Below, one piece after another: positions 37,111 to 46,897 of a stretch of DNA of 64,000 nt. The position numbers and the translations under genes are program-made. The stretch is taken from positions 116,615-180,614 of the forward strand of contig JADJUP010000026.1 of assembly GCA_016716965.1 (NCBI GenBank). The letters are read 5' to 3'. The stretch's first letter is position 1; each line of letters opens with the position of its first letter. This DNA is from Sulfuritalea sp. (GTDB lineage: Bacteria > Pseudomonadota > Gammaproteobacteria > Burkholderiales > Rhodocyclaceae). Under the pieces are notes generated by a model. That model ran no database searches, was not told the origin of the DNA, and saw nothing but the letters and a program-made list of their open reading frames with translations.

Positions 37111-37869
37111 CTATGCCGCGCCCTTCTGCTGGCCGCGCTCGCGGGCCTTGCGCTGTTCGGTCTTCAACCACATCCACAACCCGGTCAGCGCCAGAAGCAC
37201 CAACACCCAGCCGAAGACATTGCTCCAGGCGATCTCCCCAGGGCCTTTGCCGAAGAAATAGGCACCCGAATGCAACTCACGCATCCATTGATGAAGTGCC
37301 ACCGAAGGATTTTCTAGTATGGGCATCTGCTTGTTGGCGCGCATGGCCGGCCCATAGCCCTCCCACTTCAAACCGTCGCGGGTCGCCATCGGCCGGCCCG
37401 CTGCCATCTCGCCGCGTCCGCCGGCAATGGCCAGAACGCGACCATCAGAAAGGGTTGTCAACTGGCGGACGCGACCGCGCTGGACCGGCTGCCATCTACC
37501 TTCTTGCTCGGCCCAGACGGCCATGCGCGTGGCAACGATCGGCTGCGGAGATCCGGGGAGCGCAGCGAGGCCAACAATTTCCTGGCCGGAAAAGTGAGAG
37601 ATGACCTCCGACTTGCCTTCGGCCAGGCGGGTCAAACCCTGAGCATTGCCTATCCACGTTACGCCAGGGGCGCTTTCCAGATAGGCCGAAATCGGCAGGC
37701 GATCAGGGACGGCTTCGCTCCCCAGCCAGCGCATTGGCACCTTGACATCGCTGACGCTGCGCATCGCGATGAGTACGCCGCTCACGGCCATGAGGATCAT
37801 CGGCACGGCCAGAATGGTGGCGACCCAGAGGTGGATACGTCGTGCCGTCCAGGGCTTCTTGGTTGCCAT
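37111..37869 (-). CDS. PepSY-type membrane protein (reductase-like)
   Basis: 252 residues, N-terminal helix after a basic start (TARRIHLWVATILAVPMILMAVSGVLIA), periplasmic domain, and a C-terminal helix (NVFGWVLVLLALTGLWMWL). HLW and LHQW-ELHSG resemble the haem-ligating segments of PepSY/FhuF-linked siderophore reductases. Two bases separate it from the ferredoxin gene. Confidence 0.75.
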   Translation of the reverse strand: MATKKPWTARRIHLWVATILAVPMILMAVSGVLIAMRSVSDVKVPMRWLGSEAVPDRLPISAYLESAPGVTWIGNAQGLTRLAEGKSEVISHFSGQEIVGLAALPGSPQPIVATRMAVWAEQEGRWQPVQRGRVRQLTTLSDGRVLAIAGGRGEMAAGRPMATRDGLKWEGYGPAMRANKQMPILENPSVALHQWMRELHSGAYFFGKGPGEIAWSNVFGWVLVLLALTGLWMWLKTEQRKARERGQQKGAA

Positions 37870-37872
37870 GGC

Positions 37873-39978
37873 TTAGAACCCGACCAGGAATTCGACGCCC
37901 AGAACGCGGCCAACATCCTGGACGCCATTCGAGGTTTCGTATTTCTTGTCGGTCAGGTTGCGGCCAAATATGCTGCTGCGAATGGGTGTGCTGCCGAACT
38001 TCCAGTCGTAGCCCAGGCCGAGATCGAGGCGCGTGTAGCCTCCGAGATAGAGTCCCGCATCCGTGCTGCTGCCCTTGTAAGCGGTGACATACTTCACCGC
38101 ACTGGTCAATGTGTAAGCGCCGAATCCGTGCGTTACCGACAGGTCAGCGACCGTTTTGGGTGTTGTCTGGACGACATTTGTCCGATTCAGGAAGTCGGTG
38201 ACACCCAATCGGTAGCTGCTGCGCTCGGCAAAGGCGCCATTGATGGTCAGCTCGAGGCCGCCGCGCACGGTATCGTCCTGACCATAGCATTCGGTGATGT
38301 CCGAAGTTCCGTTCCAGCGGGTCGCAGCGGCGCCGGTTGTCGCCACCGTAGACCGGCAGGTGACCGTTGCTGCCGTGGCAGAGGTGTAGGTGAAGCCCTT
38401 GACGCTCTTCTCGTTCTTTACCGCACGATGGAAGTAATTGAACGATGGATTGAAGCCGCGGGAGAACTGACCCTCCAGACCCAATTCCCATTTCTTCTGC
38501 TCGTCGTCGCCGAGCACGACGCCAGGCATCGGGTTGAGGTTGTTGCTGACCTGCTTGTTCGCGCCATAGCGCGCTGTCATCTTCCATTGGTCGGTCAGGC
38601 GGAAGCCGGCGCCGGTGCTGAAGAAGGTCGCAGCAGGCAGTTTGCGGTCGCGGTAGATCAGGGGCGACGCCGTGCCGCCGGGCGGCTGCGCACCGGCGGT
38701 GTAGTAGTCAAGGCCCCGTACTACCGTGACCGTGTCCTTGCGCAGGCTGGCATCCAGCGCCAGCCTGCCGTCAAACAGCTTGTGTTCAAACTGGGCAAAC
38801 CAGCCCTTGGTCTTTTCTTCGCGCGGGATGTTCTCGAAATAATTCATCCCGGAGGGATTGTTCCAGTGCTGATAGTCAATACCCAGCACCGCACGGGATT
38901 TTCCGAAGTCGATGTTGTGACGAAGGTTGAGGTGAAGGTTCTTGTTGTCATTCAGGTTAAGTGTGGTCGTCGTAAGAACCTGATGGCTGCTGCTGGCGGA
39001 AAGGCTGAACAGTGTGGTGTGGCCGCCACCCCATTGACGATTTCCGCTGACGACATATACATCCGTCTTTGATGGATCGATTCGCCAGTCACCGCTGGTG
39101 CCAAAGGCAGGTGGGTTTCCGGTAGGCCCGAAGTGGAGGTTGGCATTGGGAATGCCGAACTCGCTGTCGTCCTTATAGACCATGAAGTCGACCAGCCATC
39201 CGGAGGTATCCAGGCCGGCCTTGAGCAGGCCGGCGCCGGTGCTGCTCCACAGGTTATAGCTGGCACCATTGTTCAGCTTTTCTTTCGGCCCGTTGGTGTC
39301 GGCATAATTGACCATGCCCGCGATGTACCCCTTGGTGTTTACATCCCCGAGCATCTTTCCCGCCCAGACACCGGCCTGCACGGTATCGAACGACTCCAGA
39401 GCCAACCGCGCCTGACCACCGTCCTTTCCCGGCTTGCGAGTCCGCACGATGACGAAGCCATCCACCGGGGCGCCGCCCGGACTGGCGGAGCCGGTCATCG
39501 GCCCCATGGTCAGGGCGCTGGCGCCACGCACGATGGTCACTTCCTCGATGGCCATGACGGGGATGCTGCGCATGATCCGCCCGGCCATGTTCGGCTGCAG
39601 GTAGGCGCCATCGACGATCCAGCGGAAATTCGAATCGCCCCGGACCGACAGCCCGCTGAAGCCCTTGCGGCTGCCCTGCGTTGCGATGACGCCAGTGGCG
39701 TTGTTGAGCAATTCGAAAACGTCGCGCGGGCGCAGATCCTCGATTTCTTCGCGGGTGATGGTCTGGGTATGGCTGCTGCTGCTTTCGGCAATGCGGAAGG
39801 GATTCTGTGAGCTTTGCGGCGCGAGGTCGGGCCGGACGACAGCACCGGAAACCGTGATCGGCGAAAGAGCCTCAGCAGCGATTGCCGGGATGTTTATGCA
39901 CGGCGCCAGAACGAGTCCGAGAACTGCCAGGGACGATAAGTCAATGTGACGGCGGGGATTGAGCAAGTGAGTCTGCAT
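37873..39978 (-). CDS. TonB-dependent outer-membrane receptor
   Basis: 701 residues: signal peptide, a TonB box region (EALSPITVSG), plug domain (about 60-180, with EEVTIVRGASALTMG) and a 22-strand barrel ending in Phe (EFLVGF). The substrate is unknown; being next to MbnH-like, PepSY and NosL genes makes a copper or ferric chelate plausible, but no Met-rich loops of the OprC/NosA kind are seen. Confidence 0.9.
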   Translation of the reverse strand: MQTHLLNPRRHIDLSSLAVLGLVLAPCINIPAIAAEALSPITVSGAVVRPDLAPQSSQNPFRIAESSSSHTQTITREEIEDLRPRDVFELLNNATGVIATQGSRKGFSGLSVRGDSNFRWIVDGAYLQPNMAGRIMRSIPVMAIEEVTIVRGASALTMGPMTGSASPGGAPVDGFVIVRTRKPGKDGGQARLALESFDTVQAGVWAGKMLGDVNTKGYIAGMVNYADTNGPKEKLNNGASYNLWSSTGAGLLKAGLDTSGWLVDFMVYKDDSEFGIPNANLHFGPTGNPPAFGTSGDWRIDPSKTDVYVVSGNRQWGGGHTTLFSLSASSSHQVLTTTTLNLNDNKNLHLNLRHNIDFGKSRAVLGIDYQHWNNPSGMNYFENIPREEKTKGWFAQFEHKLFDGRLALDASLRKDTVTVVRGLDYYTAGAQPPGGTASPLIYRDRKLPAATFFSTGAGFRLTDQWKMTARYGANKQVSNNLNPMPGVVLGDDEQKKWELGLEGQFSRGFNPSFNYFHRAVKNEKSVKGFTYTSATAATVTCRSTVATTGAAATRWNGTSDITECYGQDDTVRGGLELTINGAFAERSSYRLGVTDFLNRTNVVQTTPKTVADLSVTHGFGAYTLTSAVKYVTAYKGSSTDAGLYLGGYTRLDLGLGYDWKFGSTPIRSSIFGRNLTDKKYETSNGVQDVGRVLGVEFLVGF

Positions 39979-40127
39979 GATGTCCGATTCGAAATGTGTG
40001 CTAGCACTGGCACCAGCCCGAAGGTGAAGAAGACTTTCACTTGGGCCGGAACAAACGACAGCTGAGCAGATTAGTCGGTGAGCCTCATCTCACTCTGTGA
40101 CAAAGCGCCGCACGCGACCCTTTGCCG

Positions 40128-40144
40128 CGCGACACGATGTCGCA
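40128..40144. promoter_or_regulatory. Palindrome CGCGACA-CGA-TGTCGCA
   Basis: 13 of 14 arm bases fit TGCGACA-N3-TGTCGCA; it lies 38 bases upstream of the Fnr-box centre. Confidence 0.55.
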
Positions 40145-40167
40145 GTCATGGGGCTTTGCGCGGTCGC

Positions 40168-40181
40168 TTGACGGTGATCAA
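40168..40181. promoter_or_regulatory. Fnr/Dnr box TTGAC-GGTG-ATCAA
   Basis: Fnr-type site in the NosL-like promoter region; its centre predicts a class II start near 40216, at the edge of the next palindrome. Confidence 0.75.
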
Positions 40182-40215
40182 GGAAGCGTGAAAAAGACGG
40201 CGGATGGCCGTCTGC

Positions 40216-40232
40216 TGCGACGAAATGTCGCA
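40216..40232. promoter_or_regulatory. Palindrome TGCGACG-AAA-TGTCGCA
   Basis: 13 of 14 arm bases fit, with an outer C/G pair extending it. It covers the predicted start site downstream of the Fnr box, as expected of a repressor operator. Confidence 0.6.
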
Positions 40233-40292
40233 GCCCGGCAATATGCGGAGAACCTAATATTGCGCCGCACATCAAATTCTCGGGAGATCACC

Positions 40293-40900
40293 ATGGACAG
40301 ACGCGACGCACTCAAACTTTCCCTGCTTGCCGGTGTCGGGCTCGCCACCGGCGGCGCGCGGGCGCAACAGGCCTGCGCCACGGACGGCACCCGGCGCAAT
40401 TCACGCCGAAGAAGGCGGCCGATGGCAATCCGCTTGAGAGGGAACTCGACAAATATGCCAAGTGCCCCTATTGCGGCATGGACCGCAAGGAGCATCACCG
40501 CACCCGCATGCTGGTGCAATACAGCGACGACCTGGTCGACGGCACCTGCTCGATCCACTGCCTTGCCTTGAGCCTGGGCGTCAATGTCGACCGCGAGCCG
40601 AAGATGATCTGGGGCCCTGACTTCGGCGCCACGGCAGAACCGCGGCCCCTGGTGCCGGTCGACAAGCTGACCTATCTGGTCGGCGCCGACATGAAGCATG
40701 TGATGACGAAGAAGAGCAAGCATTCCTTCGCTTCGGCCGATGTCGCCAAGGAGTTCCAGGCGAAGCATGGCGGCACGCTGGGCAATTTCGACGAGGCGCT
40801 GAAGCAGTCCTACCTCGGCATGTCCGAAGACGTCACGCAGATCCGCAAGAACCGCGCGGAGCGGCGCAAGAAGATGATGATGGAGCAGAAGCACGGCTAA
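40293..40900 (+). CDS. NosL-family protein with CPYCGM motif (frameshifted)
   Basis: About 202 residues. A twin-Arg-like leader (DRRDALKLSLLAGVG) is followed, after a missing C at about 40388, by KCPYCGMDRKEHHRTRMLVQYSDD, the NosL metal motif, then a conserved GADMKHVMTKKSKHSF segment (Met and His candidates for Cu(I)) and a Lys-rich end. Probably a periplasmic copper chaperone under Fnr control. Followed 2 bases later by another NosL gene. Confidence 0.8.
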
Positions 40901-40902
40901 GC

Positions 40903-41383
40903 ATGCCTGCCATGCGCTTCCTGCTTTCCTTCGTCCTGGCTGTCTGGGTTGCGCTCGCCGCCGCCCAGGCGCCGCCCAAGCCCGGTCCCAAAGACCTCTG
41001 CCCGGTGTGCGGCATGCTGGTTTCGAAGTATCCCAACTGGGTGGCGACCATCGTGCAAGGACGGCCATGCCCATCACTTCGACGGCGCCAAGGACATGTT
41101 CAAGTTCTGGCACGACCCGGCGAAGTACGCCGCGGGCCATCGTCGCGAAGACATGGCGGCGATCTGGGTCACCGATTTTTACGGCCTGCAGCGCATCGAT
41201 GCGCGCAAGGCGCTTTACGTAACCGGGTCAGACGTGCTCGGGCCCATGGGCCACGAGTTCGTGCCGCTGGTGAATCGCGAGGATGCGGGGGAGTTCCTCA
41301 AGGACCACAAGGGCCGGCGCATCCTGGGCTTCGACCAGGTCGTGCGCGGCATGCCGGAGCAGCTCGACGACGGGCGCTTCTGA
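40903..41383 (+). CDS. NosL-family copper chaperone (frameshifted)
   Basis: About 160 residues: signal peptide, then LCPVCGMLVSKYPNWVATIVQ, and after a one-base gain or two-base loss near 41058, HHFDGAKDMFKFWHDP and GHEFVPLVNREDAGEFLKDH, all standard for NosL. It likely works in tandem with the preceding gene. ATG 40912 is an alternative start. Confidence 0.85.
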
Positions 41384-41394
41384 AGCGCCGCGAA

Positions 41395-41435
41395 TTAGCG
41401 CAGATCAAGGTCGGCGGTTGCCGCTGGGCTATGCT
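41395..41435 (+). promoter_or_regulatory. Weak Fnr-type promoter for nirN
   Basis: TTAGC-GCAG-ATCAA (41395-41408) has one good half-site, and TATGCT at 41430-41435 is correctly spaced as a -10. Start predicted near 41443, 34 bases before the nirN ATG. Confidence 0.4.
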
Positions 41436-41476
41436 GGACCCATTCGCATCGAGCCTGCCTGCCAGGGGTCTGCCGC

Positions 41477-43069
41477 ATGAAAGCCACGCCGATTTGCCGC
41501 CTCGCGTTCCTTGTGTCCGCGCTATCCATTGTCGCGTTGCCGGCATTCGCGGCCGACGCGCCTGCCCTCTACCAGCAGCATTGCGCCGCCTGCCACGGCC
41601 CCGGGCGGCTCGGCCTGACCGGTCCGGCGCTGTTGCCGGAAAGCCTGGCGCGCCTGCGCAAGCCGGAAGCCGTGAAGGTGATCACCGGTGGCCGCGCCGC
41701 CACCCAGATGCTGGGCTTTGCCGAACGGATGAGCACGGCGGAGATCGTCGCGCTTGCCGATTACATCTATACCGCCGTGTCGCCGGCGCCGACTTTTACC
41801 GAGGCCGACATCCGCGCCTCGCGCGTCGTCAGTTTCGAATCCGGCAGCCTGCCGGCCACGCCCGCCGACGTATTCAAGGGCGTAGACATGATGAACCTGT
41901 TCATCGTGGTCGAAACCGGCGACCACCATGTGACGGTGCTCGACGGCGACAGGCTGGAGCCGATCCACCGCTTCCCCAGCCGCTATGCCCTGCACGGCGG
42001 GCCGAAGTTCACGCCGGACGGGCGCTACGTCTTCTTCGCCTCGCGCGACGGCTGGATCACCAAGTTCGACATCTGGAACCTGAAAGTTGTCGCCGAGGTC
42101 CGCGCCGGTATCAACACGCGCAACGTCGCCGTTTCCGGCGACGGCAAGTTCCTGGCGGTGGCCAATTACCTGCCGCACACGCTGGTGCTGCTCGATGCCG
42201 ACCTCAACCTCCTGAAGGTGCACGAGGTCTGGAACAAGGACCGCAAGGAAAGCTCGCGCGTTTCCGCGGTGTATGACGCCGCGCCGCGCCAGAGCTTCGT
42301 CGCTGCGCTGAAGGATGTCCCAGAGGTGTGGGAGATCAGCTACAACCCCAAGGCCGACGACATTCCGGTCGGCATGATCCACGATTTCAAATACAAGGAA
42401 GGCAGCTTCATTCCCGGCTTCCTCAACCCGCGCCGCACCTTCCTTGCCGAGCCGCTCGACGATTTCTTCTTCACCCAGGACTACTCCGAACTCATGGGTT
42501 CCAGCCGCGAAGCGGGCAAGGGCCAGGTGGTGCATCTGGACGTGAGGAAGAAGATCGCCGACCTCAAGCTGCCGGGCATGCCGCACCTGGGGTCCGGCAT
42601 CACCTGGAAATACACGCCGCCCGGCGGTGCCGAGCGCAGGGTGATGGCGACGCCCAACCTCAAGGAGGGGCTCATCACCGTGATCGACATGACGGACTGG
42701 AGCACGCTGAAGACCATCCCGACCCTGGGCCCCGGCTTCTTCATGCGCAGCCACGAGAACACGCCCTATGCCTGGACCGATTCGATGATGTCCAAGGGCA
42801 AGGACACGCTGCAGGTGATCGACAAGCGCACGCTGGAAAGGGTCGCCGAGATCAAGACCGACCCGGGCAAGACCCTGGCCCACGTCGAATTCACCCGCGA
42901 CGGCAAGTACGTGCTGGCCAGCCTGTGGGAACGCAAGGCCGACGGCGGCGCGCTGATCGTGTTCGACGCGGCGACATTCAGGGAAGTCAAGCGCATCCCG
43001 ATGGACAAGCCGGTCGGCAAGTACAACCTCCACAACAAGATCAGCCGCTCCGAGGGCACCAGCCACTAA
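41477..43069 (+). CDS. nirN: NirN, cytochrome c/haem d1 protein
   Basis: 530 residues: signal peptide, class I cytochrome c domain (C36-AA-C39-H40), then an eight-bladed propeller that binds haem d1. RYALHGGPKFTPDGRYVFF and RNVAVSGDGKFLAVANYLPHT match NirN/NirF more closely than NirS. NirN oxidises dihydro-haem d1 and passes the cofactor to NirS. nirS is not in the window. The linker between domains (AVSPAPTF) is a copy of the dispersed element. Being a short NirS is the alternative. Confidence 0.85.
   Translation: MKATPICRLAFLVSALSIVALPAFAADAPALYQQHCAACHGPGRLGLTGPALLPESLARLRKPEAVKVITGGRAATQMLGFAERMSTAEIVALADYIYTAVSPAPTFTEADIRASRVVSFESGSLPATPADVFKGVDMMNLFIVVETGDHHVTVLDGDRLEPIHRFPSRYALHGGPKFTPDGRYVFFASRDGWITKFDIWNLKVVAEVRAGINTRNVAVSGDGKFLAVANYLPHTLVLLDADLNLLKVHEVWNKDRKESSRVSAVYDAAPRQSFVAALKDVPEVWEISYNPKADDIPVGMIHDFKYKEGSFIPGFLNPRRTFLAEPLDDFFFTQDYSELMGSSREAGKGQVVHLDVRKKIADLKLPGMPHLGSGITWKYTPPGGAERRVMATPNLKEGLITVIDMTDWSTLKTIPTLGPGFFMRSHENTPYAWTDSMMSKGKDTLQVIDKRTLERVAEIKTDPGKTLAHVEFTRDGKYVLASLWERKADGGALIVFDAATFREVKRIPMDKPVGKYNLHNKISRSEGTSH
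41774..41797 (+). repeat. Dispersed 24-nt element, copy 10 (in nirN)
   Basis: GCCGT-GTCG-CCGGCGCCGACTTTT, read A-V-S-P-A-P-T-F exactly in the linker between the cytochrome c and d1 domains. Confidence 0.75.
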
Positions 43070-43230
43070 GCATTGCCGCGGTCCGGGCCGGGCTTGTCGA
43101 CTACGTATATTCCGCAGTTCGCCGCGCAATCTACCAATAGTCCTTTCGGCCTAGCCATGAGAGCATTTCCAGCATGGGCGGGGTCCGCGCGGCGGATTCC
43201 GCTCGTCCATCCACGACGACCGGAATTGCG

Positions 43231-43938
43231 ATGCGAATTCGAATCACGATACTTGCCCTCATCGGCCTGCTCTGCGGCCTGGCGATTGCGGCGCGTGCCG
43301 AGACGATCACCATCAGCACCAACAACACGCCGCTCGACCGTCAGGCGCTGCACGACCTGTCGAAGGAAGCCTTCCGCCGCATCGGGGTGGATTTCAAGCT
43401 GGTCAGCCTTCCTTCGGAGCGTTCCCTGCATTCGGCCAACCTCGGCGAGGTGGATGGCGAAGGCCTGCGTGTGCCGGGGCTGGCCAGCCAGTACCCGAAC
43501 CTGGTGCAGGTGCCCGAGCGTTACATCGGGATCAGCTTCGTCGCGTTCGCCAAAGACGCTTCGATCCGGCTCGATCAGGGCTGGGACAGCCTCAAGTCCC
43601 ATCGGGTCGCCTTCATCAACGGCTGGAAGCTGTTCGAGGGCAATACCGGCGGCGCCAGGTCCGTAAGCAAGGTGGACAAGGCCGAGCAGATGTTCCTCAT
43701 GCTCGACGGCGGCCGCATCGACCTGGCGCTGTACACGCTGGCGGACGGTGTCGCGCTGGCGCGCCACATGGGCCTGTCGTCAATCGCGCCGCTGGCGCCG
43801 GCGCTGAAGGATGTGGACATGTACCTCTACCTGCACAGCAAGCACGAGGCCCTCGTGCCGAAACTGGCGCAGGCGCTGCGCGAGATGAAGGCCGACGGCA
43901 GCTACAACCGCATCCTTGCCGCCCTGAAGGCGGAGTAA
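43231..43938 (+). CDS. Periplasmic substrate-binding protein (PBP2 type)
   Basis: 235 residues with a signal peptide (cleavage near ARA-ETI) and a type 2 periplasmic-binding fold of the amino-acid-binding kind (SLPSERSLHSANLGEVDGE). No transporter genes are near; it abuts a hybrid histidine kinase, so it may be a sensor partner rather than a transport component. Confidence 0.8.
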   Translation: MRIRITILALIGLLCGLAIAARAETITISTNNTPLDRQALHDLSKEAFRRIGVDFKLVSLPSERSLHSANLGEVDGEGLRVPGLASQYPNLVQVPERYIGISFVAFAKDASIRLDQGWDSLKSHRVAFINGWKLFEGNTGGARSVSKVDKAEQMFLMLDGGRIDLALYTLADGVALARHMGLSSIAPLAPALKDVDMYLYLHSKHEALVPKLAQALREMKADGSYNRILAALKAE

Positions 43939-46314
43939 GTGGTCCGTCCCGTGGTCATGCCGGAGAAAGTTTCAGGTCGGCTCGATTTTCTCGGCTTCAA
44001 AAGCCGCCTGACACGTCGCATCCTGCTCTGGTCGGTGCTGGTCGGCGGCATCGCCTCGATACTGATTTCGGCGGGCGAGGCGGTCCTGTCCTACCGCGAG
44101 CGCGTCGCCAGTCTGGATCGGCACATCCAGTCCGTGGCGGATTTCATCACCCCGGCGTTGAGCAAGAGCCTGTGGGTCTTCGACTTCGACCAGGTTGCGG
44201 TACTGCTGAAAGGCGCCGCGAAACTGCCCAACGTGCACTCGATGCACCTTACCGTTCCCGGTCGCGCCGAACTCCAGTTCGGCAGGGAGATCCGGTTCAC
44301 GGAAGTCGTCGAAAAGGCCTTTCCGCTGTATTTCGAGGAATCGGGCCGGCGCCACGAACTGGGTACCCTCGAGATCGTCACCGACCTGCGCGAACTGCGC
44401 GCCGAGCACATCCGCCAGGGCTTGATAGCGCTGGCCGGCAATACCCTGGTGATCCTGCTGGTCGTGTTGCTGGCGGTGGTGATCTACCACGAGTTCGTAC
44501 GCCGGCGGCTGCTGGTCATCGCCGACGAATTGAAGAACGTCAAGCCGGCGGACCTGCGTCGCTTCCTCGCCGACGCGGAGCCTGCGACCAAGGCCGCCCC
44601 GCGCGACGAGATCGACGAACTGGCGACAGCGATCGTCGCGCTCAAGAGAACGGGCGCCAGGGCGGTGCGCGAGACCGACGACAAGAACGCGCAACTGGGC
44701 GCCAGTGAGGCGCGCTACCGGCTGCTCGCGGAAAATTCGGCGGACTGGGTCTGGGCCATGGATACCAGGGGCCGCCATACCTATTCGAACGAACACGGCT
44801 TGCGCCTGCTTGGGTTTGGCATCCGTGAATTCCTGGAAGCCAATGCGATTGACCTGGTGCATCCGGATGATCGCGCCACGCTGGTCGAAACCTTCAAGAC
44901 CGCCCTGGAAAGCCGCCGTGGCTGGCACGGCGTGACGATTCGCTGGCGGACCGCGGATGGCGGCTATCGCAGCTTCGAGTCGAATGCCTCGCCGGTGTTC
45001 GATGCCGACGGCACACTGACCGGCTTCCAGGGCGTCGATCGCGATGCGACCGAGCGCCTGCGAGGCGAGGCTGAACTGGAGCGATACCGTGGCAGCCTCG
45101 AAGAACAGGTGCTTGCACGCACTTTCGAACTGGCCGAGGCCAAGGAGGCGGCCGAGGCGGCCAACGTCGCCAAGAGTGCCTTCCTCGCCAACATGAGCCA
45201 CGAAATCCGCACACCGATGAACGGCATCGTCGGCATGGCCCACCCTGCTGCGTCGCGGCGGCGTCACCGCAGCAGGCGCATCAACTGGACAACATCGATA
45301 CCGCGGCCGAACACCTGCTGGGCATCATCAACGACATCCTCGACATCTCCAAGATCGAGGCCGGCAAGTTCGTGCTCGAAACGATTCCGCTCGACATCCC
45401 CGGCCTGTTGCGCAAGGTCGGCTCGATACTTGCGAACCGCGCGCGGGCCAAGGGCATCCGCCTGGAAATCGAAGCGAATTCATTGCCCGCCGGATTGCTG
45501 GGCGATCCCACGCGCATCCAGCAGGCCCTGCTCAATTACGCCAACAATGCCCTCAAGTTCACCGAGCACGGCTCGGTCACGCTGCGCGCCAGGGCTGGAG
45601 CAGGATGACGCGGACGCCGTGACCGTACTGTTCGAAGTGATCGACACCGGCATCGGCATCGAAACCGAAGCCCTGCCACGCCTGTTCGAAGCCTTCGAGC
45701 AGGCCGACAACTCGACCACGCGCAAGTATGGCGGCACCGGACTGGGGCTCGCGATCACGCGCCGCCTGGCGCAACTGATGGGCGGGAAAGTCGGCGCTGA
45801 CAGTACGGTGAAGGTCGGCAGCCGCTTCTGGTTCACCGCGAGGCTGGCACGCGGCACCGAATTGGCGACCGACACCACCGGGGATTCGGCGAACGCCGAA
45901 CTGCTGATCCGCCGCGATTTCGCCGGACGGCGCATCCTCGTGGTGGACGACGAGCCGGTCAATCTGGAAGTGGCGAGGATGCTGCTCGACGAGTCGGGGC
46001 TCACGGTGGATACCGCCCGGGACGGAGAACAAGCCTGCGCCATGGCGGGGAGCCAGCGCTACGACCTGATCCTGATGGACATGCAGATGCCGCGCATGGA
46101 TGGCCTCGACGCCACGCGCTGCATCCGTCACGATCCCGACTATGTCGGTGTCCCCATCATCGCGATGACGGCGAACGCCTTTGCCGAAGACCGGGCGCGC
46201 TGCATGGCCGCCGGCATGGATGACTTTCTGGCCAAGCCCTTCGATCCGAATGCGCTGTTCGACATGCTGCTGCGGCGGTTGCGCCGCGCCGATGCCGCCA
46301 TGACAGTTCGCTGA
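43939..46314 (+). CDS. PAS-containing hybrid histidine kinase (frameshifted twice)
   Basis: Starts at GTG 43939 right after the binding-protein stop (ATG 43957 possible). Order: membrane helix, periplasmic domain (about 50-145), second helix, linker, PAS domain (about 255-370), HisKA with SHEIRTPMNG, HATPase with DTGIGIE and GGTGLGLAI, receiver domain with DMQMPRMDG. The frame changes at about 45243-45280 and again near 45592 (extra G); together they restore the receiver frame. Likely senses the ligand of the adjacent binding protein. Confidence 0.85.
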   Translation: MVRPVVMPEKVSGRLDFLGFKSRLTRRILLWSVLVGGIASILISAGEAVLSYRERVASLDRHIQSVADFITPALSKSLWVFDFDQVAVLLKGAAKLPNVHSMHLTVPGRAELQFGREIRFTEVVEKAFPLYFEESGRRHELGTLEIVTDLRELRAEHIRQGLIALAGNTLVILLVVLLAVVIYHEFVRRRLLVIADELKNVKPADLRRFLADAEPATKAAPRDEIDELATAIVALKRTGARAVRETDDKNAQLGASEARYRLLAENSADWVWAMDTRGRHTYSNEHGLRLLGFGIREFLEANAIDLVHPDDRATLVETFKTALESRRGWHGVTIRWRTADGGYRSFESNASPVFDADGTLTGFQGVDRDATERLRGEAELERYRGSLEEQVLARTFELAEAKEAAEAANVAKSAFLANMSHEIRTPMNGIVGMAHPAASRRRHRSRRINWTTSIPRPNTCWASSTTSSTSPRSRPASSCSKRFRSTSPACCARSARYLRTARGPRASAWKSKRIHCPPDCWAIPRASSRPCSITPTMPSSSPSTARSRCAPGLEQDDADAVTVLFEVIDTGIGIETEALPRLFEAFEQADNSTTRKYGGTGLGLAITRRLAQLMGGKVGADSTVKVGSRFWFTARLARGTELATDTTGDSANAELLIRRDFAGRRILVVDDEPVNLEVARMLLDESGLTVDTARDGEQACAMAGSQRYDLILMDMQMPRMDGLDATRCIRHDPDYVGVPIIAMTANAFAEDRARCMAAGMDDFLAKPFDPNALFDMLLRRLRRADAAMTVR

Positions 46315-46384
46315 GAGCCGCCTATACTCGCTGTGCGATGACGGCTCACTGAGCCCGTCGCCATCGTCGCCGAGGAGCATCCGC

Positions 46385-46681
46385 ATGAGCAACAAACACC
46401 GCCACGTCCTGCAAGCCATCTTCCACGATCCGATCAGCAGCAACGTGCAATGGCGCGAAATCGAGTCCCTGCTGCACCATCTCGGCGCGAGCGTCGAAGC
46501 GGGGCATGGGGCGCGCTTCCGGGTCGTCCTCAATCGCCACGAATTCACGGTGCACCATCCGCATCATGGCAACGAACTGGGCAAGCCGGAAATCAAGTAC
46601 CTGCGCGAGCATCTTGCGGCCGCCGGGGCCACGCTGTCGGCTTACGACGAGCAGCACAAGGCGGGCAGCGGCAATGAGTGA
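46385..46681 (+). CDS. HicA-like mRNA-interferase-fold protein
   Basis: 98 residues with a double-stranded-RNA-binding-like HicA fold: WREIESLLHHLGASVE, GSRF-like GARFRVVLN, and the catalytic-type His in EFTVHHPHHGNELGKPEIKYLREHL. No hicB antitoxin is adjacent, and the core is a little longer than classic HicA. Such orphan hicA-like genes are often stable chromosomal genes rather than toxins. It overlaps the VF530 gene by 8 bases. Confidence 0.75.
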   Translation: MSNKHRHVLQAIFHDPISSNVQWREIESLLHHLGASVEAGHGARFRVVLNRHEFTVHHPHHGNELGKPEIKYLREHLAAAGATLSAYDEQHKAGSGNE

Positions 46682-46897
46682 TCCGCTGCACGGCATCACG
46701 CTGCAGGCGATGCTCGAAAGCCTGGTGGCGCGCCTGGGGTGGGACGGCCTCGGCCGCCGCATCGACCTGCGCTGCTTCACCCACGAGCCCAGCCTGTCCT
46801 CCAGCCTCAAGTTCCTGCGCCGCACCCCTGGGCGCGCGAGAAGGTCGAAGCCCTGTACCTGCAGGCGCTGCGGGCCGATGCGGAGCAGTCGGCGTGA
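46674..46897 (+). CDS. VF530-family DNA-binding protein (frameshifted)
   Basis: About 74 residues matching the VF530 family (DPLHGITLQAMLESLV, GWDGLGRRIDLRCFTHEPSLSSSLKFLRRTPWAREKVE). A missing C at about 46826 splits it. Small helical DNA-binding proteins of unknown role. Confidence 0.75.

Larger units (their letters stand above)
39979..40292. promoter_or_regulatory. Divergent control region with Fnr box and palindromes
   Basis: 314 bases without a gene between the receptor and the NosL-like gene. It holds, in order, a receptor-proximal imperfect repeat (GTGAAG...CTTTCAC, about 40025-40041), a palindrome at 40128, an Fnr box at 40168 and a second palindrome at 40216. Confidence 0.6.

Noticed and set aside
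41774..41797. The AVSPAPTF linker of NirN as an intrinsic Pro-rich hinge
   Set aside because: The nucleotide sequence matches copies in unrelated genes and in non-coding DNA, so protein-level convergence does not explain it.
45788..45811. Possible further copy of the dispersed element in the first hybrid kinase
   Set aside because: The codons (KVGADSTVKVGS) match the normal HATPase G2-box region, so similarity may be chance; the left end is also divergent.
46385..46681. HicAB toxin-antitoxin module
   Set aside because: Only a HicA-like gene is present; no hicB-type antitoxin is adjacent.
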